64,000 nt of DNA, taken from contig JAEUWB010000045.1 in the NCBI GenBank assembly GCA_016786595.1, positions 62,001 through 126,000 of the forward strand, written 5' to 3'. Numbering within the stretch: position 1 is the stretch's first letter; the number at the start of each line of letters is the position of its first letter. This document shows, piece after piece, positions 29,424-38,143 of this stretch. The notes below the pieces were generated by a model. The model saw nothing but the letters and a program-made list of their open reading frames with translations. It did not search any database and was not told the DNA's origin. The position numbers and the translations under genes are program-made. The stretch comes from a bacterium. Its GTDB lineage: Bacteria; Bdellovibrionota_C; UBA2361; SZUA-149; JAEUWB01.

Positions 29424-29501
29424 GTTGTGTCTGCGACACAACTTATATACCAGTTTGCAAAAATCGTCAGTTTTATCCAAAATCTTTTTGCAAACTGGTA
29501 T
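29424..29501. repeat. Two perfect inverted repeats upstream of the nucleotidyltransferase gene
   Basis: GTTGTGTC/GACACAAC (29424-29431 and 29435-29442) is followed by 17-bp arms ATACCAGTTTGCAAAAA (29447-29463) and TTTTTGCAAACTGGTAT (29485-29501) with a 21-nt loop. They lie 48 nt before the nucleotidyltransferase start and could be a terminator/attenuator or binding sites. Confidence 0.7.
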
Positions 29502-29549
29502 AACATGGGGAAATGATGGCTGCTGTGCCGACGCGCTATTGCAAATTTT

Positions 29550-30155
29550 ATGACACCACTTCAACTTTTAGAAAAAGTATATCAGGAAATTAATAAAACA
29601 GACTGTCGTTATGCAGTCTGTGGAGGCCTTGCAGCAAGTTATTACCGCAGCCGACCGAGGCTTACAAACGACGCAGACCTACTTTTTAAAGATCGTTCAC
29701 TCGAACAAACTAAAAAAACGGCGGAAAAAATCATCAATAAAATTGGCTATAAAGTCGTAGTTGGTTGGATTAGTTCGCAGCGAAGAGATTTCCCCTCGAA
29801 AGTCGCGTTGATAATTGGTCAAATGCCGGGTCAAGAACTCAGCTCGACAATAGATTTTTTATTGCCGGTTTTTCCCTGGTTTGAAAATGCTTTAGAGCGG
29901 GCCAAAGATAATTTACTTAATTATGGCTTTGCTAAATTGCCGACAATTACGATAGAAGATATCATCGTAGCCAAGCTTTTTTCCCTCGCTATCGAGCCTT
30001 CACGCTTTAGCGACCTGGATGATTTAAAGTCTATTTTCCTTGCCAACCACAACCTCGATTTAGCTTATTTATCGGGACAATGTGAAAGCTTAGCGTTAAT
30101 CGTTCCACGAGAAATATCATCCTTTGCCCCAAAAGCATTAAAGCGATTTAAGTAG
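29550..30155 (+). CDS. Nucleotidyltransferase-fold protein (MNT/AbiEii-like)
   Basis: A 201-residue protein with the nucleotidyltransferase fold: YAVCGGLAASYYRSRPRL then TNDADLLF, giving the GG pair and the DxD-type metal ligands, followed by EDIIVAKLFSLAIEPSRF and SDLDDLKSIF, typical of AbiEii-like proteins. Such enzymes are toxins that modify tRNA or a partner with nucleotides, or are antitoxins that AMPylate toxins. The third catalytic acid may be the Asp of STIDFLLPV. Context with a winged-helix gene upstream suggests a two-part module, though the gap between them is long. Confidence 0.82.
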   Translation: MTPLQLLEKVYQEINKTDCRYAVCGGLAASYYRSRPRLTNDADLLFKDRSLEQTKKTAEKIINKIGYKVVVGWISSQRRDFPSKVALIIGQMPGQELSSTIDFLLPVFPWFENALERAKDNLLNYGFAKLPTITIEDIIVAKLFSLAIEPSRFSDLDDLKSIFLANHNLDLAYLSGQCESLALIVPREISSFAPKALKRFK

Positions 30156-30195
30156 TATTTTGATTGATGAGCAAAAAGTAGGGAGTTGGATTCAT

Positions 30196-30240
30196 TCAAA
30201 AAAATAGTGCCCAGGGTAAGAGATAATCGAAACCCTGGGC
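30196..30240 (-). terminator. Rho-independent terminator of the 30283-30780 gene
   Basis: Read on the minus strand, GCCCAGGGT (30240-30232) pairs with ACCCTGGGC (30217-30209), followed by ACTATTTTTTTG. It lies 43 nt after the stop codon. A stable stem with a good T-run. Confidence 0.85.
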
Positions 30241-30282
30241 TGATTGTAGGGACAGGAGATATTGGATCAGTTTATATCCGCA

Positions 30283-30780
30283 TCACCTCCTTCTTCCTGC
30301 CGAATTGCGCGAAGTCGAATTACGCAGTGTCGAATTGCACGGCTGCATAGTCGTTTTATGTCCATACGGCGACTGATTAGGGTCGTAAAACCCCGCATGG
30401 CCGCCATACCCATAGTAGCTAGCGTTGTTGCACCTGCCACTTGGGGAATAGCGCGGACTTGCATAAGCCGGCGGGCATTCGTCGCGCACCACGCGATAAC
30501 GATCGTAGCGGTTTCGGTCGCGCTGGTAATCGCTGTAGCGCAGGCGAGTGACGAGACGATTTCCGTCGTAGATTGCAACGTAGGTGTCGCTACTACGAAC
30601 GGAAGACCAATCGTTGGCGATCTGGAAGCGTTGCCGAATTTGGACATCGCCAATCCGTGCGCCGACGTCGATCGTTTGTCGCCTGTAGTTGTACGTGGGG
30701 CCTCTCGTTTGGGCGAGTGCCGAGCCAATCAGGCCCAAAAGCATCGCCATCAGGAGAGCCCATTTTAGCGGGTTCTTCAT
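30283..30780 (-). CDS. Small secreted Tyr/Arg-rich protein, function unknown
   Basis: A 165-residue protein starting MKNPLKWALLMAMLLG at the ATG at 30780, with GGAG 9 nt upstream. A clear signal peptide ends SALAQ (about residue 24). The mature part starts with a beta-like stretch (QTIDVGARIGDVQIRQRFQI), then runs of Tyr and Arg (YSDYQRDRNRYDRYRVVRDE), two Cys, and a low-complexity basic end (NSTLRNSTSRNSAGRRR). Like the gene at 27522 it is clearly richer in G+C than its neighbours and has a strong terminator. No family recognised. Confidence 0.75.
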   Translation of the reverse strand: MKNPLKWALLMAMLLGLIGSALAQTRGPTYNYRRQTIDVGARIGDVQIRQRFQIANDWSSVRSSDTYVAIYDGNRLVTRLRYSDYQRDRNRYDRYRVVRDECPPAYASPRYSPSGRCNNASYYGYGGHAGFYDPNQSPYGHKTTMQPCNSTLRNSTSRNSAGRRR

Positions 30781-30973
30781 ATTTTCGAACTCCGCGGCCA
30801 GGACTTAGCGCTTTGCCTCTAGGGGCAGAACTATTCACTGGACGCGTTTAAAGTGCTTAAAATCAATCAGCAACCTTAAACACGCCCAGCTCTTGAAAAC
30901 CTTAATTGAATCCAACTACCCAAAAGAGAAATGAGAAAGATTGACAGAGTTTAGCGTATTTTTAAAAAACTTA

Positions 30974-31795
30974 CTACCTTTGGTCGGCCTGGCTTAAAAG
31001 TGACCCTAGATAAAGCACCGAAGTTAAAAGAATAATACAGGGGCCCGTGGGGAGATTTAAATTAAACTGCACGGAAGCTTGATAAGCCAATAAAATGCCT
31101 AAAATACTTGTGCCTAAGGCTAGAAGAGTTGCCACAAAAATCATGCCTTTTAAGCTCGTCGTATAGCGCCGGGCAATTACCGCAGGAAGCGTTAAAAGAG
31201 CAATTGTTAAAACCACTCCAACAATTTTCATCAAAAGCACAACACTAATTGCAATCAACACAAACAAAAGCATTAGCTCACGCTTGACCGGCAGGCCAAT
31301 TACCGTTGAATACTCTTCATCAAAAGTCACAGCTTGAAGTTCCGGAAATCTTAAATAAACAAGACCCAGCACTGCAACTAAAGTTAAAAGAGTAATTAAA
31401 ATATATTCCGGAGAAACAAGTAAAATATTGCCAAAAAGAAATCCCATCAGGTCTGGCGCATATCCCGGGGTCAGTGCAATAAATAAAATCCCAAGCGACA
31501 TCCCAATTGACCACAACGCAGAAATTAAGGTCTCTAAAACCTCACCACGACGAAGATAGATTTCAGTAATAATTAGCGCCGCAGCAACTGCAAAGCAAAG
31601 CGCCCCAAACATTGGATTAATCCCCAGCGCAAACCCCAGTCCAACTCCACCAAAAGCAGCATGGGAAATTCCTCCGGCAACAGAAGACATGCGTTTAGCA
31701 ACAACAAACGTGCCAATCAGGCCAGCATAAAAAGCAGTTAATACCGCAACAATCAGCGCCCGCTCAAGGAAACTCAGTGAGGCAAAAAACTCCAT
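30974..31795 (-). CDS. Metal ABC transporter permease (ZnuB-like)
   Basis: A 273-residue polytopic protein of the ABC-3 family (zinc/manganese permeases) with about eight membrane helices. Family features are GISHAAFGGVGLGFALGI near residues 37-54 and LLTLPAVIARRYTTS, with the ATPase-coupling loop between. It is the last gene of a three-gene minus-strand operon (binding protein, ATPase, permease), 2 nt after the ATPase gene. The 193-bp gap upstream on the plus side (30781-30973) holds only the leader of the secreted-protein gene. Confidence 0.92.
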   Translation of the reverse strand: MEFFASLSFLERALIVAVLTAFYAGLIGTFVVAKRMSSVAGGISHAAFGGVGLGFALGINPMFGALCFAVAAALIITEIYLRRGEVLETLISALWSIGMSLGILFIALTPGYAPDLMGFLFGNILLVSPEYILITLLTLVAVLGLVYLRFPELQAVTFDEEYSTVIGLPVKRELMLLFVLIAISVVLLMKIVGVVLTIALLTLPAVIARRYTTSLKGMIFVATLLALGTSILGILLAYQASVQFNLNLPTGPCIILLTSVLYLGSLLSQADQR

Positions 31796-31797
31796 CT

Positions 31798-32616
31798 CTA
31801 ACAGCAGCCTCCTTTGGGTTTTCCATCTGGGCCAAGCTGGTGTGCAGCATGTGGCCCGAGGACACGGTGCGGGTGGACCTGGTCTGGATGAGCATGGGCA
31901 AGTAGTTCAATCGGACAACCATAGACTTTTTCAAACACATCGTGTGGAATTTCCCCTTGCCCGTGAAAATGTAAGCACTTATTGAGACAGGCAATTGTTT
32001 TCACATATTTCGCAATTACCCCGATATCATGCGAGACCAGGATAATGCTTAACTCTTGAGCAAGTTCTTCGAGTAGCTGGTAAAGCCCTTGACCACGCGG
32101 CAAATCAAGATTTGCCGTTGGCTCATCGAGTAACAAAAGCTTTGGTTTAAGCACTAAGGCCCGAGCGATTAGTGTGCGCTGTAATTCCCCGCCCGAGATT
32201 TTGCCAATTTCTCTCTTACTCAGAGATTCGAGTTCTAAGCGCTTGAGGCTTTCTTCGACACGATCCCTTTTTTCCTTCGCACTTAAAGTTTTAAGGGCAA
32301 GTGTGCTCATCTCGACCACTGCCCGAACTGTGATTGGAAAAGTTCTGTCAAATGAAGCAAATTGTGGCACGTAGCCGATTAAGCCACGCGCGGCAGTGAC
32401 GCTTTTGCCAAAGATTTCAATCGTGCCAGTGCTTGGTGTGATTAGTCCGAGGAGCGTTTTTAAAAAAACAGATTTACCTGCCCCGTTTGGTCCAATAATC
32501 CCGACAAAAGAATTTGCTTCAAGATTAAAACTTATATCTTCGAGAATCACCCTACCACCGAGCGTTACGCTTAGATCTTTCACGGTTAGATCGTTTACAG
32601 TGGGGGTTGTTTCCAT
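31798..32616 (-). CDS. Metal ABC transporter ATP-binding protein (ZnuC-like)
   Basis: A 272-residue ABC ATPase. Walker A is GPNGAGKSVFLKTLLG (about residues 41-56), Q-loop YVPQFASFD, signature ISGGELQRTLIARAL and Walker B LLLLDEPTANLDLP, then the switch His in LVSHDIGV. The C-terminus has an extra His/Cys-rich tail (HAHPDQVHPHRVLGPHAAH, ending GGCC), which suggests binding of a transition metal. It powers the adjacent ABC-3 permease; zinc is the most likely substrate, manganese or iron possible. Confidence 0.93.
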   Translation of the reverse strand: METTPTVNDLTVKDLSVTLGGRVILEDISFNLEANSFVGIIGPNGAGKSVFLKTLLGLITPSTGTIEIFGKSVTAARGLIGYVPQFASFDRTFPITVRAVVEMSTLALKTLSAKEKRDRVEESLKRLELESLSKREIGKISGGELQRTLIARALVLKPKLLLLDEPTANLDLPRGQGLYQLLEELAQELSIILVSHDIGVIAKYVKTIACLNKCLHFHGQGEIPHDVFEKVYGCPIELLAHAHPDQVHPHRVLGPHAAHQLGPDGKPKGGCC

Positions 32617-32630
32617 TTTTGCTTTGCTTA

Positions 32631-33515
32631 CTAGGAAGCTGCCTGAGTTAGTAAGATCGTCATTAACTCTATATTCTTAGCATAATCTGGGGCTAAGGGA
32701 TCAATCACCTGAACCGAGCCCACTTTAGCGCTAGTTCCAAGTTTTTGTGCAATTTGGCGAGCGTTTTCAACCGGAATTTGTGGCTCAATAAAAACAGTTC
32801 GTAAACCTTCGGCTCGTGAAGTTTCAATTAATTTGTCGAGGTACTTTATGCTTGGCTCCTTGCCATGTTCCTCAATCGGAATTTGTTTGAGGCCATATTG
32901 CTCGGCAAAGTAACCCCAGGCTGGGTGAAAAACAATAAATGACTTTAGCTTTAAATTTTTAAGGCGTTCTCTGGTTAGTAGATCGAGGCTCTTGATTCCG
33001 GCAACAACCGTATTTAAGCGCTTCTCAATTTCACTTTGTTTTTCTGGAAAAATTTTAATTAGTTCGGCCGTTGAATAGCGCACAAGTTTCAACATATTTA
33101 AGGGCGCAAGCCAAAGATGGGCATCCTCTGAGTTTAGACTTGCAAACTCGCCAATATTATTGACGACTTTGATTGAAGGGTTTTGCGCTTGCGTGTATTC
33201 AAGCCACTTCTTTTCAGCCGCAAGATTCTCATGGCCAAGTATCACCAAAACTTTTGCAGCAGCTAGATTGTTGACTGTAGCTAAATTTGGCTCAAAAACT
33301 TCATGACCCTGATTTGCAGTTAGTAGCGACACGAAATCATACTCTGAGCCAAAAATCTCAGCTAAATAATTAGCCAGTGGAGGAAGCGAGACCAAGACGA
33401 CAGGTTTTAATTGACGAGGAGGTTCTTGACAGCCTGCTAGAAAAATAAAACAGCAAATAATGCCGAGTAGGTAAAGACAGCCATTAAGATAAGACTTGTC
33501 ATCGCGAGGGAGCAT
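32631..33515 (-). CDS. Metal ABC transporter substrate-binding lipoprotein (ZnuA-like)
   Basis: About 294 residues from the ATG at 33515. The frame is open to 33626, but the added N-terminus (SSRAKRGNLPQSG) is a translated intergenic repeat, so the shorter start is chosen; it gives a normal lipoprotein signal with lipobox FLAGC (about residue 29). Likely metal ligands: His in NQGHEVFEP, His in DAHLWLAP, His in FHPAWGYFAEQYG and the acidic residue near VFIEPQIP. The His-rich loop of many ZnuA proteins is absent. It delivers metal to the permease encoded downstream. Confidence 0.9.
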   Translation of the reverse strand: MLPRDDKSYLNGCLYLLGIICCFIFLAGCQEPPRQLKPVVLVSLPPLANYLAEIFGSEYDFVSLLTANQGHEVFEPNLATVNNLAAAKVLVILGHENLAAEKKWLEYTQAQNPSIKVVNNIGEFASLNSEDAHLWLAPLNMLKLVRYSTAELIKIFPEKQSEIEKRLNTVVAGIKSLDLLTRERLKNLKLKSFIVFHPAWGYFAEQYGLKQIPIEEHGKEPSIKYLDKLIETSRAEGLRTVFIEPQIPVENARQIAQKLGTSAKVGSVQVIDPLAPDYAKNIELMTILLTQAAS

Positions 33516-33600
33516 CGGCGATCGTGGCGCCCTGTTAATTATTACGGGCAGCAATGCTGGCCCGCTCTGCGGGAGATTGCCACGCTTCGCTCGCGATGAC
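33498..33600. repeat. Dispersed GTCATCGCGAG palindromic repeat
   Basis: Ends GTCATCGCGAG (33498-33508) and CTCGCGATGAC (33590-33600) are perfect inverses; GATTGCCACGC and GGCGATCGTGGC form inner arms. It is the same broad family as 27171-27282 but with C in place of T in GTCATYGCGAG. It overlaps the start of the binding-protein gene and fills the gap to secA. Confidence 0.8.
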
Positions 33601-33625
33601 AGTTGTTGAGAGTTCCGTAAACACA

Positions 33626-36304
33626 TTAACGATTGCGGCGCTTAGTTTTTCTGCTTTCTCGTGCCAGGCGACGGCGGTCGTGGCGGTTCCCAGAAAGCTC
33701 TTCTTCGTTTTTTTCTTCAGGATTTTGAGAACTTGCCCCAGGCAGTTCCTCATGAATTGTCGCCGCACGCTTCTCTTGTTCTTCCTGATGGCGACGTTCC
33801 CGTTCTTCTAATTCTCTAATTTCTTGATCACTTGGAAGTTCTGGCACATAGACGTGCTGAGTTACAGCAGTCTTGACTGAGTGCATCATGCTAGTGAACA
33901 TATCAAAAGCTTCTTTTTGATACTCCTGTAGTGGATTTTTCTGGCCATAGCCGCGAAGTCCAATGCCTTCTCTGAGGTGTTCCATATTTGTCAGGTGTTC
34001 TTTCCAGAAATGATCAAGCGCTTGTAGAAATACAATTCGAGCCAGCTTATCTAAGCGGTCTTGGCCGAAATGTGTGGCGCGCTCTGCCAGGCGCGAAAGC
34101 GCAATTTCATGCGCATGATCATAAATTTCTTGGGCAAATTCTTTACCGGCATGCTCTTGCCTGTCTTTTAATTCCTCACGTGGCAAATCTACTCCGAAGA
34201 TATTTTTGAAACTGTCAAAAATCCCTTGCAAATTCCACTCAAATGTAGGGATTTTTTCGTCAGCATGTAGCATCACGATATTTTCGATGACATCTCCCGC
34301 CATTTGCTCGATTTCTTCGCGGACTCCCACGGATCGTAGAATTTTATTACGTAAAGAATAAACAACTTCACGCTGCTTATTCATCACATCATCATATTCA
34401 ATCAGGTGCTTACGAATATCGAAATGATAGCCTTCAACTTTCTTTTGGGCGCGTTCAATCGAAGCTGCTACGATTTTACCTTCAACGGCATCATCTTCAT
34501 TCACGCCAACGCGTTCCATGAAGGCTTGCATTTTGTCACCACCGAAGCGCTTCATTAAGTCATCCTGTAGGGAAACGTAAAACCTGGATGATCCCGGGTC
34601 GCCTTGACGGCCTGCTCGCCCACGCAGCTGATTGTCGATGCGGCGGCTTTCATGACGCTCGGTGCCAAGCACATGTAGCCCGCCTGCAGCGATTACTTCT
34701 GCGTGCTCGGCCTCGCACTCGGCGCGATATTTGACTAATGCAGCTTGAAAATTTGGGTCTGCTGGATCCTTAGTCTCTGCTTCAGCTGCCGCTAAAAATT
34801 CAGCATTACCCCCAAGCAAAATATCAGTTCCACGGCCGGCCATGTTTGTAGAGATTGTCACTGCCCCGAGGCGCCCAGCTTGCGCGATAATCTCTGCTTC
34901 ACGCTCATGGTTTTTAGCGTTAAGCACATTATGCTCAATGCCACGCTCACTTAGCATTTTAGCAATCAATTCGGACTTTTCAATGCTTGCAGTGCCAACA
35001 AGTACGGGCTGCCCCTTTTCATGGAGCTCTTCAATTTCATCGCAGACAGCACGAAGTTTTCCGCGCTCGGCCGGGAAAACTACATCGGGGTTATCTGTGC
35101 GCACCATGGGCTTATTGGGCGGGACAACGACAACATCAAGCTTATAAATTTTCTTTAATTCAACAGCTTCCGTGTCTGCTGTGCCTGTCATACCGGAGAG
35201 TTTTTTGTAAAGCCGGAAATAATTTTGAAATGTAATTGTCGCTAAGGTTTGATTTTCCTGCTGGATTTTTACCCCTTCTTTAGCTTCAATTGCTTGATGT
35301 AGTCCATCGGACCATCTGCGTCCGGGCATCATGCGTCCCGTAAATTCATCGACAATAATAATCTGGCCGCCGCGCACAACATATTCAACATCACGATTCA
35401 TCGTTGCATGGGCTTTTAGGGCTTGAGTTACATGGTGAACGGTCTGGGTGTTTTGCAGATCGTAAAGATTGTTTATTTCCAGGAGCTCTTCAACGCGCTT
35501 TACGCCTTCATCGGTCAGTAAGACCTGTTTAGATTTGAGCTCAACCGTGAAATCACGATCAACTGAAAGTTTGCGCACAATTTTATCTGCTTGAAGATAT
35601 GATTCAGTTGCATCATCAGCTGGACCAGAGATAATTAAAGGTGTGCGCGCCTCGTCAATTAGAATCGAGTCGACTTCGTCAACGACGGCAAAGTTATGCG
35701 GCCGCTGCACCATTTCTTCCAGTTCAAGCTTCATATTATCGCGCAGATAATCAAAACCAAACTCGTTATTTTGACCGTAGGTAATGTCGGCATTGTAGGC
35801 GATCTTACGTTCACTATGCCCCATGCTATGCACGACAACGCCAGTAGAAAGTCCGAGGAAAGAATAAATTCGACCCATCCACTCGGAGTCACGTTTTGCC
35901 AGATAATCGTTAACGGTGACCACATGCACTCCAAGTCCAGAGAGTGCGTTAAGGTATGCTGGTAGAGTCGCGACAAGGGTTTTACCTTCGCCGGTTTTCA
36001 TTTCAGCAACTTTGCCTTGGTGCAGAATAATCCCGCCAAGTAGCTGCACATCGAAGTGCCGCATGCCCAGCACTCGCTTAGAAGCTTCGCGAACTGCAGC
36101 AAATGCTTCAGGCAGGACCTCGTCTAATGTTTCACCTTTACTGAGGCGTGATTTTAATTCGAGTGTTACTTGTTGCAAGTCGCTATCGGACTTTTGTTGC
36201 ATTGTTGATTCGAAAGTATTAATCCGTTCAACAATCGGCCAAAGGCGCCTAAGTTCGCGTTCATTTTTTGATCCAAAAATTTTATATACAAGTGATTTAA
36301 TCAC
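33626..36304 (-). CDS. secA: Preprotein translocase ATPase SecA
   Basis: An 892-residue motor that drives unfolded proteins through SecYEG. Walker A is in [14 protein letters not shown] (about residue 100), Walker B in [19 protein letters not shown], then [25 protein letters not shown] and [13 protein letters not shown]. The C-terminal linker is acidic and ends in a basic stretch ([20 protein letters not shown]). The usual zinc-binding CxC...CH tail that binds SecB is absent. The SplB-like gene lies 3 nt upstream, so the two may share a transcript. Confidence 0.97.
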   Translation of the reverse strand: MIKSLVYKIFGSKNERELRRLWPIVERINTFESTMQQKSDSDLQQVTLELKSRLSKGETLDEVLPEAFAAVREASKRVLGMRHFDVQLLGGIILHQGKVAEMKTGEGKTLVATLPAYLNALSGLGVHVVTVNDYLAKRDSEWMGRIYSFLGLSTGVVVHSMGHSERKIAYNADITYGQNNEFGFDYLRDNMKLELEEMVQRPHNFAVVDEVDSILIDEARTPLIISGPADDATESYLQADKIVRKLSVDRDFTVELKSKQVLLTDEGVKRVEELLEINNLYDLQNTQTVHHVTQALKAHATMNRDVEYVVRGGQIIIVDEFTGRMMPGRRWSDGLHQAIEAKEGVKIQQENQTLATITFQNYFRLYKKLSGMTGTADTEAVELKKIYKLDVVVVPPNKPMVRTDNPDVVFPAERGKLRAVCDEIEELHEKGQPVLVGTASIEKSELIAKMLSERGIEHNVLNAKNHEREAEIIAQAGRLGAVTISTNMAGRGTDILLGGNAEFLAAAEAETKDPADPNFQAALVKYRAECEAEHAEVIAAGGLHVLGTERHESRRIDNQLRGRAGRQGDPGSSRFYVSLQDDLMKRFGGDKMQAFMERVGVNEDDAVEGKIVAASIERAQKKVEGYHFDIRKHLIEYDDVMNKQREVVYSLRNKILRSVGVREEIEQMAGDVIENIVMLHADEKIPTFEWNLQGIFDSFKNIFGVDLPREELKDRQEHAGKEFAQEIYDHAHEIALSRLAERATHFGQDRLDKLARIVFLQALDHFWKEHLTNMEHLREGIGLRGYGQKNPLQEYQKEAFDMFTSMMHSVKTAVTQHVYVPELPSDQEIRELEERERRHQEEQEKRAATIHEELPGASSQNPEEKNEEELSGNRHDRRRLARESRKTKRRNR

Positions 36305-36307
36305 AAT

Positions 36308-37525
36308 CTAAAGCTCTCCTCCCGAAAGTATTTGCTGGGCCGGCTTTTTCTTACGGGAAAATATTTCTACTAGTTCGGGACGCGTTCCTGGAAGTCCTGC
36401 GAAGCTTAGTTCCTCCCCAGCTAGCCCTTCCCCATCACTACCGAGTTCTTTCCAGGCTGTGCTTGATTCCATACAAAGATAGACAGGTAGATTGGGGTTA
36501 CGCGCTTTTAGCTCGCGCCACATAAAACGCAGCATTTTCAGGCGTAGTGGTTGGATGTAGCGAATCTTTTCGTCAGCCGCAAGAAACTGCTCACCATAAG
36601 GGATTTTACTCTGCGGAAAGCGGGATTTCATAATTTCTTGCATTTTAGGCTTATATCTTAAGGTCGAGAGACTCACCCATGCAATGCGCCGAGAATCAAT
36701 CGTGTTAAAAATTTCTTTAACTGTCTCAAGATATTCATCTTCCCAATTAGCAAAGTGTATCATCGGGTCAAAATGAAATCCCACGCGATATCCAGCAGCC
36801 ACAACGCGTGCAGCAGCTTGAATGCGACTAGTTAGAGGTGCTGTAAAGGCTTCATCTTTCTCGGTGATAGAACGCGCATTAACTGACCAGGAAACAACAG
36901 TATTCCCGCGGTGATCGTTTTTTAAGTTAACTAGATTCTCGACATAATCAAATTTACTTTTTAATTCTAAAGTCAGATTTTTTTGGCGACCAAAAAAAGG
37001 AACTAAATCCGTAGTCAGACCCGTTAACTCATCCCAAACCAAACTATCAATCACCTCTCCTGTGCCCACGCGGAAAAATCTCTCTGGTGCTCCAAGTGCT
37101 TGAGTCTCAAGTGCACCTAGCAGTGAATCAATATTAGAATAAATTTTAAGTGTTGGATTTCTTAATAAGTAATTTTGTAAATAACAGTAAGTGCAATCTA
37201 GCGGGCAGCCTTCTCCGGGGTTAACAATCCAAAGATTACAGCAGACGTGTTCTTGCGTGCCTGGGCAGGGTTTTAGCCACTGGCCCTTGTAGTGAGAAAT
37301 TAAAAGCGTGCGCTTACCTTGATTGAAGCGTGAAATGGGGTTTTCATTTGTCGAGTTTGCTCCAAGTGGGTCGCCTTCGAGGGGATGGTCTAGGTAAACA
37401 AGCTCTCTTTGCGTTCCATTGATTTCGGTGTGCTTATTTAATCCATGAATTACACGCTTTGTGATCGCATCATCTTTGGCTTCAGGTGAAATTAGGATTT
37501 TACTTGGCCAAAATTCTCGGGTCAT
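36308..37525 (-). CDS. Radical SAM protein of the spore photoproduct lyase (SplB-like) family
   Basis: About 405 residues from the ATG at 37525; a TTG start 9 nt upstream is possible. The radical SAM cluster motif CPLDCTYCYLQ (CxxxCxxC) is at about residues 110-120. Family blocks include VNPGEGC, SWSVNARSI, GFHFDPMIHFANWEDEY and WVSLSTLRY. SPL repairs the thymine dimer of UV-irradiated Bacillus spores. The cysteine that completes H-atom transfer in Bacillus SPL may correspond to the late VYLCMESS. In a non-spore former the substrate is open: a DNA lesion or something else. Confidence 0.85.
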   Translation of the reverse strand: MTREFWPSKILISPEAKDDAITKRVIHGLNKHTEINGTQRELVYLDHPLEGDPLGANSTNENPISRFNQGKRTLLISHYKGQWLKPCPGTQEHVCCNLWIVNPGEGCPLDCTYCYLQNYLLRNPTLKIYSNIDSLLGALETQALGAPERFFRVGTGEVIDSLVWDELTGLTTDLVPFFGRQKNLTLELKSKFDYVENLVNLKNDHRGNTVVSWSVNARSITEKDEAFTAPLTSRIQAAARVVAAGYRVGFHFDPMIHFANWEDEYLETVKEIFNTIDSRRIAWVSLSTLRYKPKMQEIMKSRFPQSKIPYGEQFLAADEKIRYIQPLRLKMLRFMWRELKARNPNLPVYLCMESSTAWKELGSDGEGLAGEELSFAGLPGTRPELVEIFSRKKKPAQQILSGGEL

Positions 37526-37612
37526 AGTGTTCAATCTAGTCCGTTCGGGCGCTTTTTCACGTAAAAATAAGCAATGAAACTAATGCATCAAGAGAGCTTC
37601 CCGCGAGCACTT

Positions 37613-38137
37613 CTAGACACCTCTTAATAGCGAAAACATCTTTTTGATGGTAGAGGCATTCCCCAGCAATTCTAGTTGTTTTGCTACGGTTATAAGTTCT
37701 TCTGGGGATTTGATTTTTAATTCTAAATTAAGTTCTGTGCCTTCGAGGTCTTGCGGGAATTCAATTTTTAACCCGTATTCATTAACGATTTCTTTTTGAG
37801 CTACTGCAAGCGCTTCGAAAATTTTTAAGCGCTCAGGATAGCGTAGGCGCTCTAGGTTCAAGCGCAATTTTTTAAGTTTATCTTTGGTCGATAAGTTTTC
37901 AAGCGCAATAATTTCTCTGAGTTGGCACTCAGTCAGTATGAGCTCAACTTGTTTCCCATCTCTAGTGGCGAGGTCAGCTAGTAGCCTTGAAATCTCATCA
38001 AGATTCCCGATACTTGGTTGTAATAGCGAAATTGCATCAACAAGTTCAATTCGTGTTTGGCTAGAGTAGAGCTCTAAGAGGCGTTTGATCAGTGTTTCTG
38101 GGGCGCGTTTTTCTTTGGCGTAATCGAGGAGCTGCAT
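37613..38137 (-). CDS. Helical hypothetical protein
   Basis: A 174-residue protein I do not recognise. It is charged and alpha-helical throughout, with heptad-like leucines (LKKLRLNLERLRYPERLKIF), and has no signal peptide or membrane segment. The C-terminal part (ELNLELKIKSPEELITVAKQ) may form a small beta-alpha domain. It is 6 nt after the cyclophilin gene and followed 87 nt later by the SplB-like gene. The position suggests a shared transcript but no function. Confidence 0.65.
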   Translation of the reverse strand: MQLLDYAKEKRAPETLIKRLLELYSSQTRIELVDAISLLQPSIGNLDEISRLLADLATRDGKQVELILTECQLREIIALENLSTKDKLKKLRLNLERLRYPERLKIFEALAVAQKEIVNEYGLKIEFPQDLEGTELNLELKIKSPEELITVAKQLELLGNASTIKKMFSLLRGV

Positions 38138-38143
38138 TTGCGC

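Noticed and set aside
30262-30768. 168-codon frame on the plus strand
   Set aside because: It is the antisense of the secreted-protein gene at 30283-30780, which has a signal peptide, ribosome site and terminator in the right places; high G+C opens extra frames.
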